Shown here: one piece after another, positions 1-12,781 of the stretch
How positions within the stretch are numbered: the stretch's first letter is position 1
Layout of the letters: every line of letters starts with the position of its first letter
Assembly (NCBI RefSeq): GCF_006715095.1
Contig: NZ_VFMO01000001.1
Location: 2,542,001 to 2,606,000, forward strand
DNA from: Yimella lutea
GTDB taxonomy: Bacteria; Actinomycetota; Actinomycetes; Actinomycetales; Dermatophilaceae
Direction: 5' to 3'
DNA: 64,000 nucleotides
Notes under the pieces: model-generated
Database searches by the model: none
What the model was told of the DNA's origin: nothing
Seen by the model: the letters and a program-made list of their open reading frames with translations, nothing else
Translations under genes and position numbers: made by a program

Positions 1-3
1 CCC

Positions 4-876
4 ATGGACGACGCAATCACGATCAGGGGCCTGCGCAAGGCCTATGGCGGGCGGGCCGCCGTCGACGGGCTCGACCTCGACATCCGCACGGGGGAGGTGT
101 TCGCGCTCCTCGGACCCAACGGGGCCGGGAAGACGACCACCGTCGAGATCGCCGAAGGATTTCGCAGCCGTGACGCCGGCGAGGTCCGCGTGCTCGGCAC
201 GGACCCCGAGGGAGCGGGGCGTTCCTGGCGCAACCAGATCGGCATCGTCACGCAGACCTCGGCGGGCCTGGACCTGTTGACCCCCCGCGAGGCACTCGCG
301 AGCACGGCGAAGGTCTACTCCGACCCCCGCGACGTCGACGAGGTGATCGCCGCCGTCGGGCTCGCCGACAAGGCCGACACCCGCATCGTGGGGCTGAGCG
401 GTGGCCAGCGACGCCGCCTCGACGTCGGCCTGGGGATCGTCGGTGGGCCCGAGCTGATCTTCCTCGACGAGCCGACCACCGGGTTCGACCCGCAGGCCCG
501 GCGCGACTTCTGGACCCTCATCCGCGCGTTGGCCGACCAGGGCACGACGATCCTGCTCACGACCCACTACCTGGACGAGGCCGAAGAGCTCGCGGACCGG
601 GTCGGCGTCATCGCCGCCGGTCGCCTCCTCGTCCTCGACACCCCTGCGGCGCTGGGCGGGCGGGGCACGTCGGAGGCCACGGTCACGTGGGAGGAGGACG
701 GCATCCGACGGAGCATGCGAACCGCGACGCCGACCGCGGAGGTGGCCCGGCTCGCAGCCCGGATGCCGGGTGGCGAGGTCCCCGGCCTCACCGTCACCAG
801 ACCATCGCTCGAGGACTCCTACCTCACCCTCATCGCCCCCCACATCACCGACGACACCACGGAGGTGGCGTCGTGA
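4..876 (+). CDS. ABC transporter ATP-binding protein (DrrA-like exporter type)
   Basis: This 290-residue nucleotide-binding subunit powers an ABC-2 type exporter at the inner face of the membrane. The Walker A motif GPNGAGKTTT lies near residue 38, the signature LSGGQRRRLDVG near 131 and the Walker B motif LIFLDEPTTGFDP near 150, followed by an H-loop TTHYLDEAEELADR. The C-terminal 70 residues are the extension usual in drug or antibiotic exporter ATPases of the DrrA kind. Its TGA stop overlaps the GTG start of the permease that follows, so the two are translationally coupled. The substrate cannot be told from the sequence. The ATG is only three bases into the window, so a longer upstream start cannot be excluded. 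Confidence 0.9.
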   Translation: MDDAITIRGLRKAYGGRAAVDGLDLDIRTGEVFALLGPNGAGKTTTVEIAEGFRSRDAGEVRVLGTDPEGAGRSWRNQIGIVTQTSAGLDLLTPREALASTAKVYSDPRDVDEVIAAVGLADKADTRIVGLSGGQRRRLDVGLGIVGGPELIFLDEPTTGFDPQARRDFWTLIRALADQGTTILLTTHYLDEAEELADRVGVIAAGRLLVLDTPAALGGRGTSEATVTWEEDGIRRSMRTATPTAEVARLAARMPGGEVPGLTVTRPSLEDSYLTLIAPHITDDTTEVAS

Positions 877-1675
877 ACGCGCTCGCCCTCGGGCTGGACC
901 GCACCATCCTCGAGCTGAAGATGTACTCGCGCGAGAAGGAGTCGGTGTTCTTCTCCTTCCTGTTCCCGATCCTGCTGCTGAGCCTGTTCTCGGTCATCTT
1001 CTCGGCCCAGTTCGAGGAAGGGGCAGGCCAGGACGCGATGACCGCGGGCCTGTTCTTCATGCCGGGCATGCTTTCGGCCGGTGTGCTCCTCACGAGCTTC
1101 CAGACGATGGCCCTGTCGATCGCCACCGAACGTGACGACGGCACGCTCAAGCGGCTGCGCGCCACCCCCATGCCGTCGGTGGCGTACTTCCTGGGCAAGG
1201 TCGGACTCGTCGGCGTGACCTCCGTGCTGCAGACGGTGTTGCTCCTCGTCGTGGCGACGCTGTTCTTCGACGTCGACCTGCCGACCGACCCCGAGCGCTG
1301 GGCCGTCTTCGTGCTCGTCTTCGGGCTCGGCGTCTTCAGCGGCACGGTGCTCGGCATCGCGTACTCCTCGCTGGCGACGTCCCGCTCGATCGGGGCCGTC
1401 GTCATCGGGCCGATGCTCGTGCTCCAGTTCATCTCGGGCGTCTACATCGCCTTCGACGACGTGCCCACGTGGTTGCAGCAGGCCGCCGCCATCTTCCCGC
1501 TCAAGTGGATCGCCCAGGGTATGCGCTCGGTGTTCTTCCCGGCCGAGATGGCGGCCGGCGAGATGGCCGGGTCGTGGGAGACCGGCAAGACGGCCCTCGT
1601 CCTCCTGGCGTGGGCATCGCGGGCCTGATCCTGTGCGTCACGACGTTCCGCTGGTTCAAGCGCGGAACGACGTGA
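873..1675 (+). pseudogene. ABC-2 type permease, frameshifted near its C-terminus
   Basis: This is the membrane partner of the preceding ATPase (DrrB/ABC-2 family). Translation from the GTG at 873, which overlaps the ATPase stop, gives a cytoplasmic start, a first membrane segment (SFLFPILLLSLFSVIF), the ERDDGTLKRLRATPM loop and several further hydrophobic segments. The reading frame stops at 1628 after ALVLLAWASRA. The next frame continues directly with [18 protein letters not shown] and ends at 1675, which is the normal C-terminus of this family (last membrane helix plus a basic tail). Adding one G in the GGG run at 1612-1614 restores the frame. It is either a real one-base deletion or a base-calling error in a short homopolymer. 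Confidence 0.8.
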
Positions 1676-2102
1676 GCGCGGGCCGGGGATGATGGTGGCC
1701 GTGAGCACGACCGAGCGGACGTCGCGCGAGGAGTTCGGCGCGATGTGGCGCCGCGGCGTACGCGTCCATCGTGCTGCCGATGTCGCCCCGCTTGACGTCG
1801 AGCAGGCTCAACGTCCCGGCCGCACGCAGCCCGGCCAACGTCTCTTCCAGGACGGCGACGCCGGCCGATCCGAATCGTTCGAAGAAGGCCGCCTGCGGTT
1901 TGACGATCGCTGCGTGCCCACCGAACGCCTCGACACATCGCAGCGCGAACTCACGCAGACCGTCGACATCGTCGGTCAAACCCCAGTCCCGTAGCAGGGC
2001 CGCGTGCGGGTCGATGCCGACACACAACGGACCGTGCTGGTTCATGGCGGCGCTGAGGCGTGAGCCGAAGGTCTGCATCGAGGTTTGGGTCGAGGTCTGC
2101 AT
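1656..2102 (-). pseudogene. pyrF: Truncated orotidine 5'-phosphate decarboxylase (pyrF, mycobacterial type)
   Basis: The first ~118 residues are a clear type-2 (mycobacterial class) OMP decarboxylase, which converts OMP to UMP in the cytoplasm. The N-terminal [12 protein letters not shown] segment, the [13 protein letters not shown] segment and the catalytic [16 protein letters not shown] segment are all present. Homology stops right after this, at about position 1749, where family members continue for another 150 residues or more. What follows is an unrelated reading of sequence lying next to the exporter genes, to a stop at 1656. The gene starts 3 bp after the pyrD stop, as expected for the last gene of the operon. 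The enzyme could not be active as it stands. An intact copy would have to lie elsewhere, or the junction is an assembly artefact. Confidence 0.85.
1701..1755 (+). pseudogene. Possible 5' stub of a gene cut at the breakpoint
   Basis: After the permease stop a GTG-started frame reads [19 protein letters not shown] and then runs into sequence that is the reverse complement of pyrF. ABC-2 exporter pairs of this type are often followed by a sensor kinase gene, and the stub could be the start of one, but 18 residues do not identify a family. The frame stays open to 1994 only because it runs antisense to pyrF codons. It is listed because, with the truncated pyrF on the other strand, it marks a junction at about 1749-1757. 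Confidence 0.3.
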
Positions 2103-2105
2103 CGT

Positions 2106-3068
2106 TCACCCTTCGTGAGCGAGCCCGACGAGGTCGAGCACGCTGTCGATTCCGTTGTGACTCAAGTGTTCTGACAGACCATCGACGACGGAGCGCGCGC
2201 TGGACGGATCGTGCAGCAGAGCCGTGCCCAACTGCACGGCGGTGGCTCCGACGGCGAGCGCCGCGAGTGCGTCCGCCGCGCTGCTCACTCCCCCGACGGC
2301 AACCAGATGCACGGGAGCCAGACGTCCCGAACGGACGGCGGCACGCAGGTCCCAGATCGCGCGCAACGTGACCGGCAGGATCGCCGGGCCGGACAGGCCA
2401 CCGCTGGGGGCAGCGACGTCGATGTGCTGGTGCGGACCGAAGGGACGACCGATCGCACGCAACGGGCTGCCGACCACGATCGCCGTCGCGCCGGCCTTCA
2501 CGCACCCACGGGCGATGTCGGCGACGTCCGTGACGTCGGCGCTGAGCTTCGCGAGCAGCGGCACCGAGCGCGGGAGCTCCTCGCGCACCCGGGCCACCGC
2601 TTTGGTCGCCTGGAACTCGTCGTGCGAGAACGGCCGTCCGGAGTTCTTCGCGTCGGGGCACGCCAGGTTCATCTCGACAGCTGCGACCCTGCGCATGAGC
2701 GAGTTGCGCCGCAATCCCTGTGCTACTTCGGCGCATTCGCCGATCGTCGTGCCCGCGATCGACACCACGACCTGCCCGATCGCATCATCGTCCCATGGCA
2801 ACGCGGTCGGTCGCAATCGGTCGACGCCCAACGAGGGACGCTCGGTGGGTGCGAGCAGACCGCTCGCCGACTCCCGCAGCACCCCGCGTCGTGAGGCCGG
2901 TCGGGTGCTGGCGGTCATCGACGGAGTGACGATGGCCGCGAGATCGTCGGCGATGCCCAGGCGTTTGAGTTCGCGCCCGAAGGCCACGCAACCGGAGGCA
3001 CCCATCACCGGGTGTTTCAGACGCAACCCGCCGACGTCCACCGCGAGCGCGTCGAGTGCGGCGCTCAT
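2106..3068 (-). CDS. pyrD: Dihydroorotate dehydrogenase B, catalytic subunit
   Basis: This FMN enzyme of about 320 residues oxidises dihydroorotate to orotate, the fourth step of UMP synthesis. The start chosen is the ATG at 3068 ([15 protein letters not shown]), which overlaps the pyrK stop as ATGA. The segment VEMNLACPDAKNSGRPF carries the active-site cysteine that marks class 1 enzymes, where membrane class 2 enzymes have serine. LLAKLSADV, the glycine-rich VGGVSS and AVQLGTALLHDP are the usual FMN phosphate-binding parts. There is no N-terminal membrane helix. Pairing with pyrK points to the NAD-linked class 1B heterotetramer. Confidence 0.92.
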   Translation of the reverse strand: MSAALDALAVDVGGLRLKHPVMGASGCVAFGRELKRLGIADDLAAIVTPSMTASTRPASRRGVLRESASGLLAPTERPSLGVDRLRPTALPWDDDAIGQVVVSIAGTTIGECAEVAQGLRRNSLMRRVAAVEMNLACPDAKNSGRPFSHDEFQATKAVARVREELPRSVPLLAKLSADVTDVADIARGCVKAGATAIVVGSPLRAIGRPFGPHQHIDVAAPSGGLSGPAILPVTLRAIWDLRAAVRSGRLAPVHLVAVGGVSSAADALAALAVGATAVQLGTALLHDPSSARSVVDGLSEHLSHNGIDSVLDLVGLAHEG

Positions 3069-3890
3069 GACGTGACCACGGTCGAGATGCCGGACAGGTC
3101 CTGCAGGTACAGCGGCCAACGCACCCGGTCGGCACGAAGGACAGCGCCCTCGGTACAGCAACGGATCGAATGCCGGTCGCCCGATTTCGACTGCACCGGC
3201 ACCTCGCAGCTACCGCACAGTCCTGTGCCACAGGGCATTTCCTCGTCGATGCAGCACTGGACGACGACACCGAACGGCTGCGCCACCGCGGCCACTGAGG
3301 CCAGGTGCGGCGCTCTGCCGGCCGCGTAGACCACCGACGCCTCACCGGTGCGCAGCAACTGACGCACGGCCGCGGCCACCTGCTCCGACAGGCCGGTGTC
3401 AGCTGACGGCAGCACGACGGACACGTTGCCGACGATGCGGCGTGCCTCGACGACTCCCACCAGGTGCCGGTCATCGGTGCCGCCCAGCACCAGGTCGATC
3501 CGGCAGCCTCGATCACGCAACTGGCCGGCGAGCCAGCTCAGCGAAGCAGCACTGGCACCCACCCCGACGACGACCGCATCGACCGCGCTCGACGGCAACG
3601 GGAACGGCCGACCGATCGGCCCGATGAGGTCGACCTCGTCGTGGGCTCGGCGTTCGGCAAGCCACCGGACGCCGGCGTCACCGTCGGAGTCGACGATGAT
3701 CTCGACCGTGCCGCCGTACGTGCCACTGGGTGACGCGTTGCTGATCGGGACGGTGCGTCGCCCGACCAGCGCCGAGGCGTGACCACCGACCGCGGCGGAC
3801 ACGAACTGACCCGGCTTGGCGATGTCGGCGATCTGCGGCGCGACCAGTGTCAGGTGCCGGAACGCGCCCATCCGCCGGGTCGCGATGACC

Positions 3891-3913
<23 letters not shown>
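3065..3913 (-). CDS. pyrK: Dihydroorotate dehydrogenase B, electron transfer subunit
   Basis: This 282-residue FAD and 2Fe-2S protein passes electrons from PyrD to NAD+. The N-terminal half is a ferredoxin-reductase-like FAD domain ([12 protein letters not shown], then an RRTVPIS segment), followed by an NAD-binding region. The C-terminal third has the cluster ligands in [21 protein letters not shown] plus a later RCC, the PyrK pattern. The start is the GTG at 3913, 23 bp inside the end of carB; its stop overlaps the pyrD start. PyrK requires a class 1B PyrD, which agrees with the neighbour. Confidence 0.9.
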
Positions 3914-7225
<3,312 letters not shown>

Positions 7226-7226
<1 letters not shown>

Positions 7227-8395
7227 CAGTGCTTGCCTCCTGCAGTGGTTTCGAGCAGTTCGACGAAGCGGTCAAACAGGTATGCGGCGTCGTGCGGACC
7301 GGCGGCAGCTTCCGGGTGGTACTGCACCGAGAACGCTGGGATGTCCAGGCACTCCAGGCCCTCCACCACGTCGTCGTTAAGACACACGTGGGAGACGCGG
7401 ACGCGTCCGAACTCGGCGCCGGCCGGGGCCTCGACGTCCCCGTCGAGGGGCGCATCGACCGCGAAGCCGTGGTTGTGCGCGGTGATCTCGACCTTGCCGG
7501 TGCGACGGTCCATCACCGGTTGGTTGATGCCACGGTGGCCGTACTTCAGCTTGTACGTGCCGAACCCGAGCGCTCGCCCGAGCAACTGGTTGCCGAAGCA
7601 GATGCCGAAGAACGGAATCCCGGCGCGCAGCACCTCGCGCAGCACCTCCACCTGCGGGGCCGTCGCCGGGTCACCCGGGCCGTTGGAGAAGAAGACGCCG
7701 TCGGGCTTCACGGCCCGGATCTCATCGATGGTCGAGGTCGCCGGAAGCACGTGGACCTCGATGCCTCGCTCGGCCATCCGCTGCGGGGTCATCGCCTTGA
7801 TGCCCAGGTCGAGCGCGGCCACGGTGAACCGCTTGTCCCCCACTGCCGGCACGACGTAGGCCCGCTCGGTGGAGACCTCGGACGCCAGTTCGGCCCCGGC
7901 CATCAACGGCTGCTCGGCAACCTTCTCGACGAGGTCGCCCTCGATGTCGTCGGGTCCGGAGAAGATCCCGACCCGCATGGCCCCCCGCTCGCGCAGGTGA
8001 CGGGTGAGCGCCCGGGTATCGACGCCGCAGATGCCGACCACATCCTGCTCGCGCAGGTCGTCCTCGAGCGTGCGCTGCGAGCGCCAGTTCGACGGGCGCA
8101 GGGCGGGGTCACGCACCACGTAGCCGCTCACCCAGATGCGCTTGCTCTCGGCGTCGTCGTCGTTGACGCCGGTATTGCCGACGTGCGGCGCGGTCATGAC
8201 CACGACCTGCTTGTGGTAGCTGGGGTCGGTGAGTGTCTCCTGGTAGCCGGTCATGCCGGTCGAGAAAACGGCCTCTCCGAACGTGCTGCCCACGGCACCG
8301 TAGGCCTCACCCTCGAACCTCGTGCCGTCCTCCAGCACGAGCACCGCCCGCTCCCTCTCGTCGAGCGAGCGGGTTTGGTTCACAACGGAATTCAC
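7226..8395 (-). CDS. carA: Carbamoyl-phosphate synthase, small (glutaminase) subunit
   Basis: CarA (about 389 residues) hydrolyses glutamine and passes ammonia to CarB. The N-terminal domain holds [20 protein letters not shown]. The class I amidotransferase domain has the nucleophile in [16 protein letters not shown] and the His-Glu pair in [11 protein letters not shown]. The GTG at 8395 overlaps the pyrC stop (GTGA); a second in-frame GTG lies at 8383. Longer upstream frames read pyrC out of frame and are not real. The stop overlaps carB. Confidence 0.95.
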
Positions 8396-9708
8396 GAGTT
8401 GACCTCTCCATCGAGCACAGTGGCGCGACCGCGCAGGAAGGTGGCGACCACCTGTCCGTGCAGGGTGCGTCCGTGCCACGGGTTGTTGCGGGACAGCGAC
8501 TGCGAGGCAGCGCCGTCGATGACGACCTGACCTTCCGGATCGAAGAGCACCAGGTTGGCCGGCTCCCCTTCGGCGAGCGGGCGCCCTTGACCGGCGAGCC
8601 CGGCGATCCGTGCGGGTGCACCGGACATTCGGTCGGCGACCCCCGCCCAGTCCAACGTGCCGTCCCGGTGCATCACCGTGTTGACCACCTGCAGCGCCTG
8701 CTCCAGACCCAACATGCCGAAGGCTGCCTCGCCGAACGCGTGCTCCTTGTCGTGGCGCGCGTGCGGGGCGTGATCGGTTGCGACGGCATCGATCGTGCCG
8801 TCGGCGAGCGCCTCGCGCAGCGCCTGCACGTGCTGGTTCGGGCGCAGCGGCGGGTTCACCTTGAACGTCGGGTCGTAGGTAGCCAGCAGGTCCGTGGTCA
8901 GCATCAGGTGGTGCGGTGTGACCTCGGCGGTCACCTTGATGCCCTGAGCCTTCGCCCAACGGATCACCTCGACCGAACCGGCCGTCGACACATGCGCCAC
9001 GTGCACCCGAGAGTTCGTGTGCCGGGCGAGCATCACATCGCGTGCCACGATGACTTCTTCGGCGACGACCGGCCAGCCGGGCAGTCCCAGGCGTCCGGAC
9101 AGTTCGCCCTCGTGACAGCAAGCCTGTCCGTCGGCCAGGCGCGGGTCCTGACTGTGCTGGGAGATGACTGCGTCGAAGGCCCGGACGTACTCCAACGCGC
9201 GGCGCATCAGCCGGGCGTCGTGTACGCACTTGCCGTCGTCGGAGAAGACGTTGACCGCGGCGCTGCTGCGGTGCATGAGGCCGAGTTCGGCGAGTTCCTC
9301 GCCGGCCAGGCCCTTGGTCACGGCGCCGACGGGATGAACGTCGACCAGACCGCAGCGGCGGCCCAGGTCGTGGATGTGCTCCGCGGCCTCGGCGGTATCG
9401 GTCACCGGGTTGGTGTTCGCCATCGCCAGGACGGCGGTGAACCCACCGGCCGCCGCGGCGGCGGATCCGGTGGCGACCGTCTCGGCGTCCTCCCGGCCGG
9501 GCTCGCGCAGGTGGGTGTGCAGATCGACCAGTCCGGGCAATGCGACCAGGCCGTCCGCGTCGAGCACGATCGCGTCGGCAGGTGCGTCGATCGAGCCGAG
9601 CCCACGGATCACACCGTCGGCCAGCAGCAGGTCGCCGGCTCCGCGGCCGAGGATGTCAGCACCCTTGATCAGGTAGGCGCTGCTTTCGGTGGTGTCTTCG
9701 GTGCTCAC
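8392..9708 (-). CDS. pyrC: Dihydroorotase (type I, multifunctional-like)
   Basis: This cytoplasmic zinc amidohydrolase of 438 residues cyclises carbamoyl aspartate to dihydroorotate. The metal site opens with [10 protein letters not shown] near residue 59; later metal ligands are visible in [14 protein letters not shown], and the catalytic aspartate lies in [16 protein letters not shown]. Length and motif fit the long class I dihydroorotases of Gram-positive bacteria. The GTG start overlaps the pyrB stop, and its own stop overlaps the carA start. Confidence 0.95.
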   Translation of the reverse strand: MSTEDTTESSAYLIKGADILGRGAGDLLLADGVIRGLGSIDAPADAIVLDADGLVALPGLVDLHTHLREPGREDAETVATGSAAAAAGGFTAVLAMANTNPVTDTAEAAEHIHDLGRRCGLVDVHPVGAVTKGLAGEELAELGLMHRSSAAVNVFSDDGKCVHDARLMRRALEYVRAFDAVISQHSQDPRLADGQACCHEGELSGRLGLPGWPVVAEEVIVARDVMLARHTNSRVHVAHVSTAGSVEVIRWAKAQGIKVTAEVTPHHLMLTTDLLATYDPTFKVNPPLRPNQHVQALREALADGTIDAVATDHAPHARHDKEHAFGEAAFGMLGLEQALQVVNTVMHRDGTLDWAGVADRMSGAPARIAGLAGQGRPLAEGEPANLVLFDPEGQVVIDGAASQSLSRNNPWHGRTLHGQVVATFLRGRATVLDGEVNS

Positions 9709-10628
9709 GCGTTTCCTCCGAGCAGGTGGTACAGAACGCTCATCCGGACGGCGACACCGGCGGACACTTGGTCCAGGATCGCCGAACGGGCTTCGTCGGC
9801 GGCGTCGGCCGCGATCTCCAGGCCCCGGTTCATCGGGCCGGGGTGGCAGATCACCGCATGCTCCGGCAGCTTGCGCAATCGGTCGCGGGTCAGGCCGTAG
9901 CCGATGGTGTACTCACGGGGCGTCGGGAAGTAGCCGCCGCTCATCCGTTCCTTCTGCACCCGCAACATCATCGCGACGTCGATCGTCGGCAGCACGGGGT
10001 CGAGCTCGCCGGTGATCGAGAATCCCTCCGCCGCGGCCCAATCGGAGATACCACTCGGCATCAACGTCGGCGGCGCGACCAGCGTGATCTGCGCTCCGAG
10101 CGTGCGCAGCAGCAGCAGATTGCTGCGCACGACGCGCGAGTGGGTGAGGTCGCCCACGATCGCGACGTGTTTGCCTTCGAGGTCGCCCAGCCGGCGACGC
10201 ATCGTGTACGCGTCCAGCAGGGCCTGGGTGGGGTGTTCGTGCGTACCGTCGCCCGCATTGACAATGGCGGCATTGACCCACCGGGCCACCTGTGCGGGGG
10301 CACCACTGGCGTGGTGGCGGATGATCAGCCCGTCGACCCCCATCGAGGCGACGGTCATGACGGTGTCGCGCAGCGACTCGCCCTTGCTGACGGAGGAGCC
10401 CTTCGCCGAGACGTTGATGACGTCGGCGGACAACCACTTGCCGGCGATCTCGAAGGAAGATCGGGTGCGGGTGGAGTCCTCGAAGAAGAGGTTCACGACC
10501 GTCCGTCCGCGCAACGCGGGCAGCTTCTTGACATCGCGGTGCTGCACGTCGTGCATCTGCTCGGCGGTGTCGAGCAGCTCGAGCACCTGGTCCTTGGACA
10601 GATCGGCGGCCGAGAGTAGGTGCTTCAT
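9705..10628 (-). CDS. pyrB: Aspartate carbamoyltransferase, catalytic chain
   Basis: PyrB (307 residues) joins carbamoyl phosphate and aspartate. The carbamoyl-phosphate loop [13 protein letters not shown] lies near residue 50, followed by the SKGES segment and, in the aspartate-binding half, [16 protein letters not shown] and [11 protein letters not shown]. No regulatory chain (pyrI) is present in the window, as is usual for Gram-positive bacteria, so control is expected through PyrR. The ATG overlaps the pyrR stop (ATGA). Confidence 0.96.
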   Translation of the reverse strand: MKHLLSAADLSKDQVLELLDTAEQMHDVQHRDVKKLPALRGRTVVNLFFEDSTRTRSSFEIAGKWLSADVINVSAKGSSVSKGESLRDTVMTVASMGVDGLIIRHHASGAPAQVARWVNAAIVNAGDGTHEHPTQALLDAYTMRRRLGDLEGKHVAIVGDLTHSRVVRSNLLLLRTLGAQITLVAPPTLMPSGISDWAAAEGFSITGELDPVLPTIDVAMMLRVQKERMSGGYFPTPREYTIGYGLTRDRLRKLPEHAVICHPGPMNRGLEIAADAADEARSAILDQVSAGVAVRMSVLYHLLGGNA

Positions 10629-11233
10629 CGCTGGTCCCCCTCGCTCATGTCGGCCTTTCCGGCGTCGATGCGCACTTCGTCCTCGACATCGTCGAACTCG
10701 GTCAGTCGCACGTACACCCGCTCCTGGCTGGACGTGGGCAGGTTCTTCCCGACGTGGTCGGCGCGGATCGGGAGTTCACGGTGACCACGGTCGACCAGCA
10801 CGGCGAGCCGGACGGCGCGCGGCCGGCCGAGGTCACCGAGTGCGTCCAGTGCCGCTCGAACGGTACGGCCGGAGTACAGCACATCGTCGACCAGCACCAC
10901 GACCCTGTCATCGACCCCGCAGTCCGGAATGGTCGTCGGCAACGCGGTGCGCACCGGGTTGCGGCGCAGATCGTCGCGGTACATCGTCACGTCGAGCGTG
11001 CCGACGGGCACCTCGGTGCCTTCGACCTCGCGCAGGGAGTCGGCCAGGCGTGTGGCGAGTACCGCTCCGCGGGCCGGGATACCGAGCACGACGAGGTCAT
11101 CGGCTCCCTTGTTGTGCTCGACCACTTCGTGGGCGATCCGGCGCAGCGCGCGCTGAATGTCGCTGGAGTTGAGGACTACTCGACCCGTGGAAGAGGTGCC
11201 TTCGGACGGGGAGTCTGTTGAGTCAGGACGCAT
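10625..11233 (-). CDS. pyrR: Bifunctional pyr operon regulator / uracil phosphoribosyltransferase
   Basis: PyrR (202 residues) is an RNA-binding regulator with a phosphoribosyltransferase fold that senses UMP and PRPP. The PRPP loop [19 protein letters not shown] lies near residue 115, and [19 protein letters not shown] is the conserved C-terminal half. The first 20 residues are a Ser/Thr-rich extension. The ATG at 11233 is preceded by the Shine-Dalgarno AAGGAGGT at 11250-11243 with a 9-base spacer. It is the first gene of the operon, and a PyrR-type RNA loop lies directly upstream. Confidence 0.95.
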   Translation of the reverse strand: MRPDSTDSPSEGTSSTGRVVLNSSDIQRALRRIAHEVVEHNKGADDLVVLGIPARGAVLATRLADSLREVEGTEVPVGTLDVTMYRDDLRRNPVRTALPTTIPDCGVDDRVVVLVDDVLYSGRTVRAALDALGDLGRPRAVRLAVLVDRGHRELPIRADHVGKNLPTSSQERVYVRLTEFDDVEDEVRIDAGKADMSEGDQR

Positions 11234-11239
11234 GGCGTC

Positions 11240-11280
11240 AGGACCTCCTTCGCCGCCTCACAGGACGGAATCGTTAAAGG
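11240..11280 (-). promoter_or_regulatory. Putative PyrR-binding RNA loop over the pyrR ribosome binding site
   Basis: On the transcript strand TCCTGTGAGGC (11265-11255) matches the PyrR loop consensus UCC-N-G-N-GAGG-Y known from Bacillus attenuators and from actinobacterial pyrR leaders. It lies five bases before the strong Shine-Dalgarno AAGGAGGT. Short flanking complementarity (TTC with GAA, CG with CG) could close a hairpin around the loop. No terminator with a U-tract lies between this site and the start, so PyrR would more likely block ribosome loading than cause attenuation. The last point is inference. Confidence 0.7.
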
Positions 11281-11372
11281 ATGTCGAGCGCGTGCGAGCC
11301 TAGCCGAGATCCGACTGCCGGTCGCACCCGGTACCGACAGGCGGGCGGTCCCGACCAAGCATCACGACCTGC

Positions 11373-11849
11373 TTAAACGATTCGGTCGGCCTTCGCGGGC
11401 GCGAGGATCAGCAACGGCTCCTTCGGGACCGAGTTGACATAGTCGGCGACCTCGCCGTCGAACTTCACGGCAGTGCTCGCGATCTGAGCCAGGCGCCCAC
11501 GTGGCACATCACCCACGACGACGAAACGACCCTGCCGCACGCTGGACATGCCGTGCGCACTCATATCGACCTCGTCGCTCAGGCCCCAACGCAACAGCGC
11601 CTCGCCCACCGGGTCGCGTGTCATGGATGTCGATGCCGTCGCCGGTCTGGTCGACGTGCTGGCGGACGCCGTCCTCAGCGCCGTCGAGCTGGGGGAGAAT
11701 CCGCCGCTCGATGTGCCGGCCGAGGTGGTCACCGGGGACGTCGAGGCGGCCGTGCCTGCTGAACGATCACCACTTCAGCCGGTGGCGAGTACACCCGCCA
11801 GCAGTACTGCCACCACGCGGGCCCGGCGGGCTCGCCGGTGAGGGTTCAT
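11373..11849 (-). pseudogene. Lipoprotein gene with TGA at the lipobox cysteine
   Basis: From the ATG at 11849 (GGGGGA lies ~10 bases upstream) the frame reads MNPHRRARRARVVAVLLAG then VLATG and hits TGA at 11777-11775. That is exactly the place of the lipid-modified cysteine in a lipobox L-A-T-G-C. The same frame continues without another stop for 133 codons: a Ser/Thr/Gly-rich linker (SGDRSAGTAASTSP), then a folded-looking domain (DPVGEALLRWGLSDEVDMSA, RFVVVGDVPRGRLAQIAS) ending KADRIV at 11373. Change of one base (TGC to TGA) explains it. The downstream domain is not recognised. A downstream GTG at 11732 could in principle start a 119-residue cytoplasmic protein, but it would begin inside the linker. 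Confidence 0.65.
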
Positions 11850-11940
11850 GCGGTGCGATTCCCCCGGGGATTGAGACAGGTCGGCAGACCTTATCGTGCA
11901 GATGCTCTCGGCGACCGGGACTTGGGCACGTTGAGGGCTC

Positions 11941-12753
11941 TTAGATGAGTTCGAGCAATACAAGCAGGGACAGAGCGCCGAACAGCACAGGCTGGTGGGC
12001 AAGGTAGATGGCGAGTGTGTGCCGCCCGAGTGTCTGCGACGCGGTCGAGACCGGGCCGGTGGGCTGCCAGGACGCCACCCGGTCCCGCAGTGCGTCATTG
12101 CCGAGCAACGTGCGGGTGAGGACGAGGCCGAACAGCGACAGCGCGAACATAGGCAGCAGTGGTTGCACGTCGAGACTCGGCGAGAGCGTCGGCGTCAGAC
12201 CCGTCCAGGTGACCCAGCGCGATGTCGAGTCGATGGAGACGATCGCCGGAAGCGCCGCGCTGATCAGAGCCGCGCCGATCGCCACCAACCGCGAGGCCCG
12301 AAGGAAAGGCAGGAGCAGCACGCTGGTGAGCGCGATGTTCTGCAGGATCCCGAAGGTCACCATGAACTGGGGCGCCAGGACGAGGCTCACCGCGGTGATG
12401 GCGTACGCGGCGGCGAGCAGCTTGAGCAACCGTCGTCCGAATGTCCGAAGGTCGACCGAATGCCGGTGTGCCAGAGCGAGACTCACGCCGGTGAGCAACA
12501 AGAAGGTGCCGGCGATGACGTGTCCTGTCATGCGCCCCGACGGCGTTCGGGCCCAGTGCTCGGTGACGCCGAAATGGCCGAGGTCCCACACCAGGTGGTA
12601 GAGCACCACCGCCACGATCGCGACACCACGAACGACGTCGACGATCGCCCAACGCGCCGTGCGGGCAGCCCTGCAGGCAACTGCTGTCGATTGTTCGGGG
12701 GCGAGCGCGGTCACGTCAGCTGCGACGGCGCTGCTGCGCGCGCGGTTCCGCAC
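11941..12753 (-). CDS. Multi-pass membrane protein, heparan-alpha-glucosaminide N-acetyltransferase / DUF1624-like
   Basis: This ~270-residue protein has about seven hydrophobic segments. The opening RWAIVDVVRGVAIVAVVLYH and VWDLGHFG match the DUF1624 / acyltransferase-3-like family, in which an Asp-Arg-Gly start motif (DVVRG) and membrane histidines move acyl groups across the membrane. HTLAIYLAHQPVLF near the C-terminus is also typical of this superfamily. The start is the GTG at 12753, five bases after GGGAGGA; longer frames overlap nusB out of frame. The substrate is unknown. Confidence 0.75.
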   Translation of the reverse strand: MRNRARSSAVAADVTALAPEQSTAVACRAARTARWAIVDVVRGVAIVAVVLYHLVWDLGHFGVTEHWARTPSGRMTGHVIAGTFLLLTGVSLALAHRHSVDLRTFGRRLLKLLAAAYAITAVSLVLAPQFMVTFGILQNIALTSVLLLPFLRASRLVAIGAALISAALPAIVSIDSTSRWVTWTGLTPTLSPSLDVQPLLPMFALSLFGLVLTRTLLGNDALRDRVASWQPTGPVSTASQTLGRHTLAIYLAHQPVLFGALSLLVLLELI

Positions 12754-12781
12754 TCGTCCTCCCCCGAACCTCCGGTCGTTT

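Noticed and set aside
11775..11777. Selenocysteine at the lipobox TGA
   Set aside because: No convincing hairpin follows the codon and a Sec lipobox is not known; nonsense mutation or sequence error is much simpler. Kept only as a finding to check.
11548..11841. Plus-strand frame of 97 codons opposite the broken lipoprotein
   Set aside because: It is antisense to the lipoprotein frame, and the minus frame has a signal sequence, linker and ribosome site.
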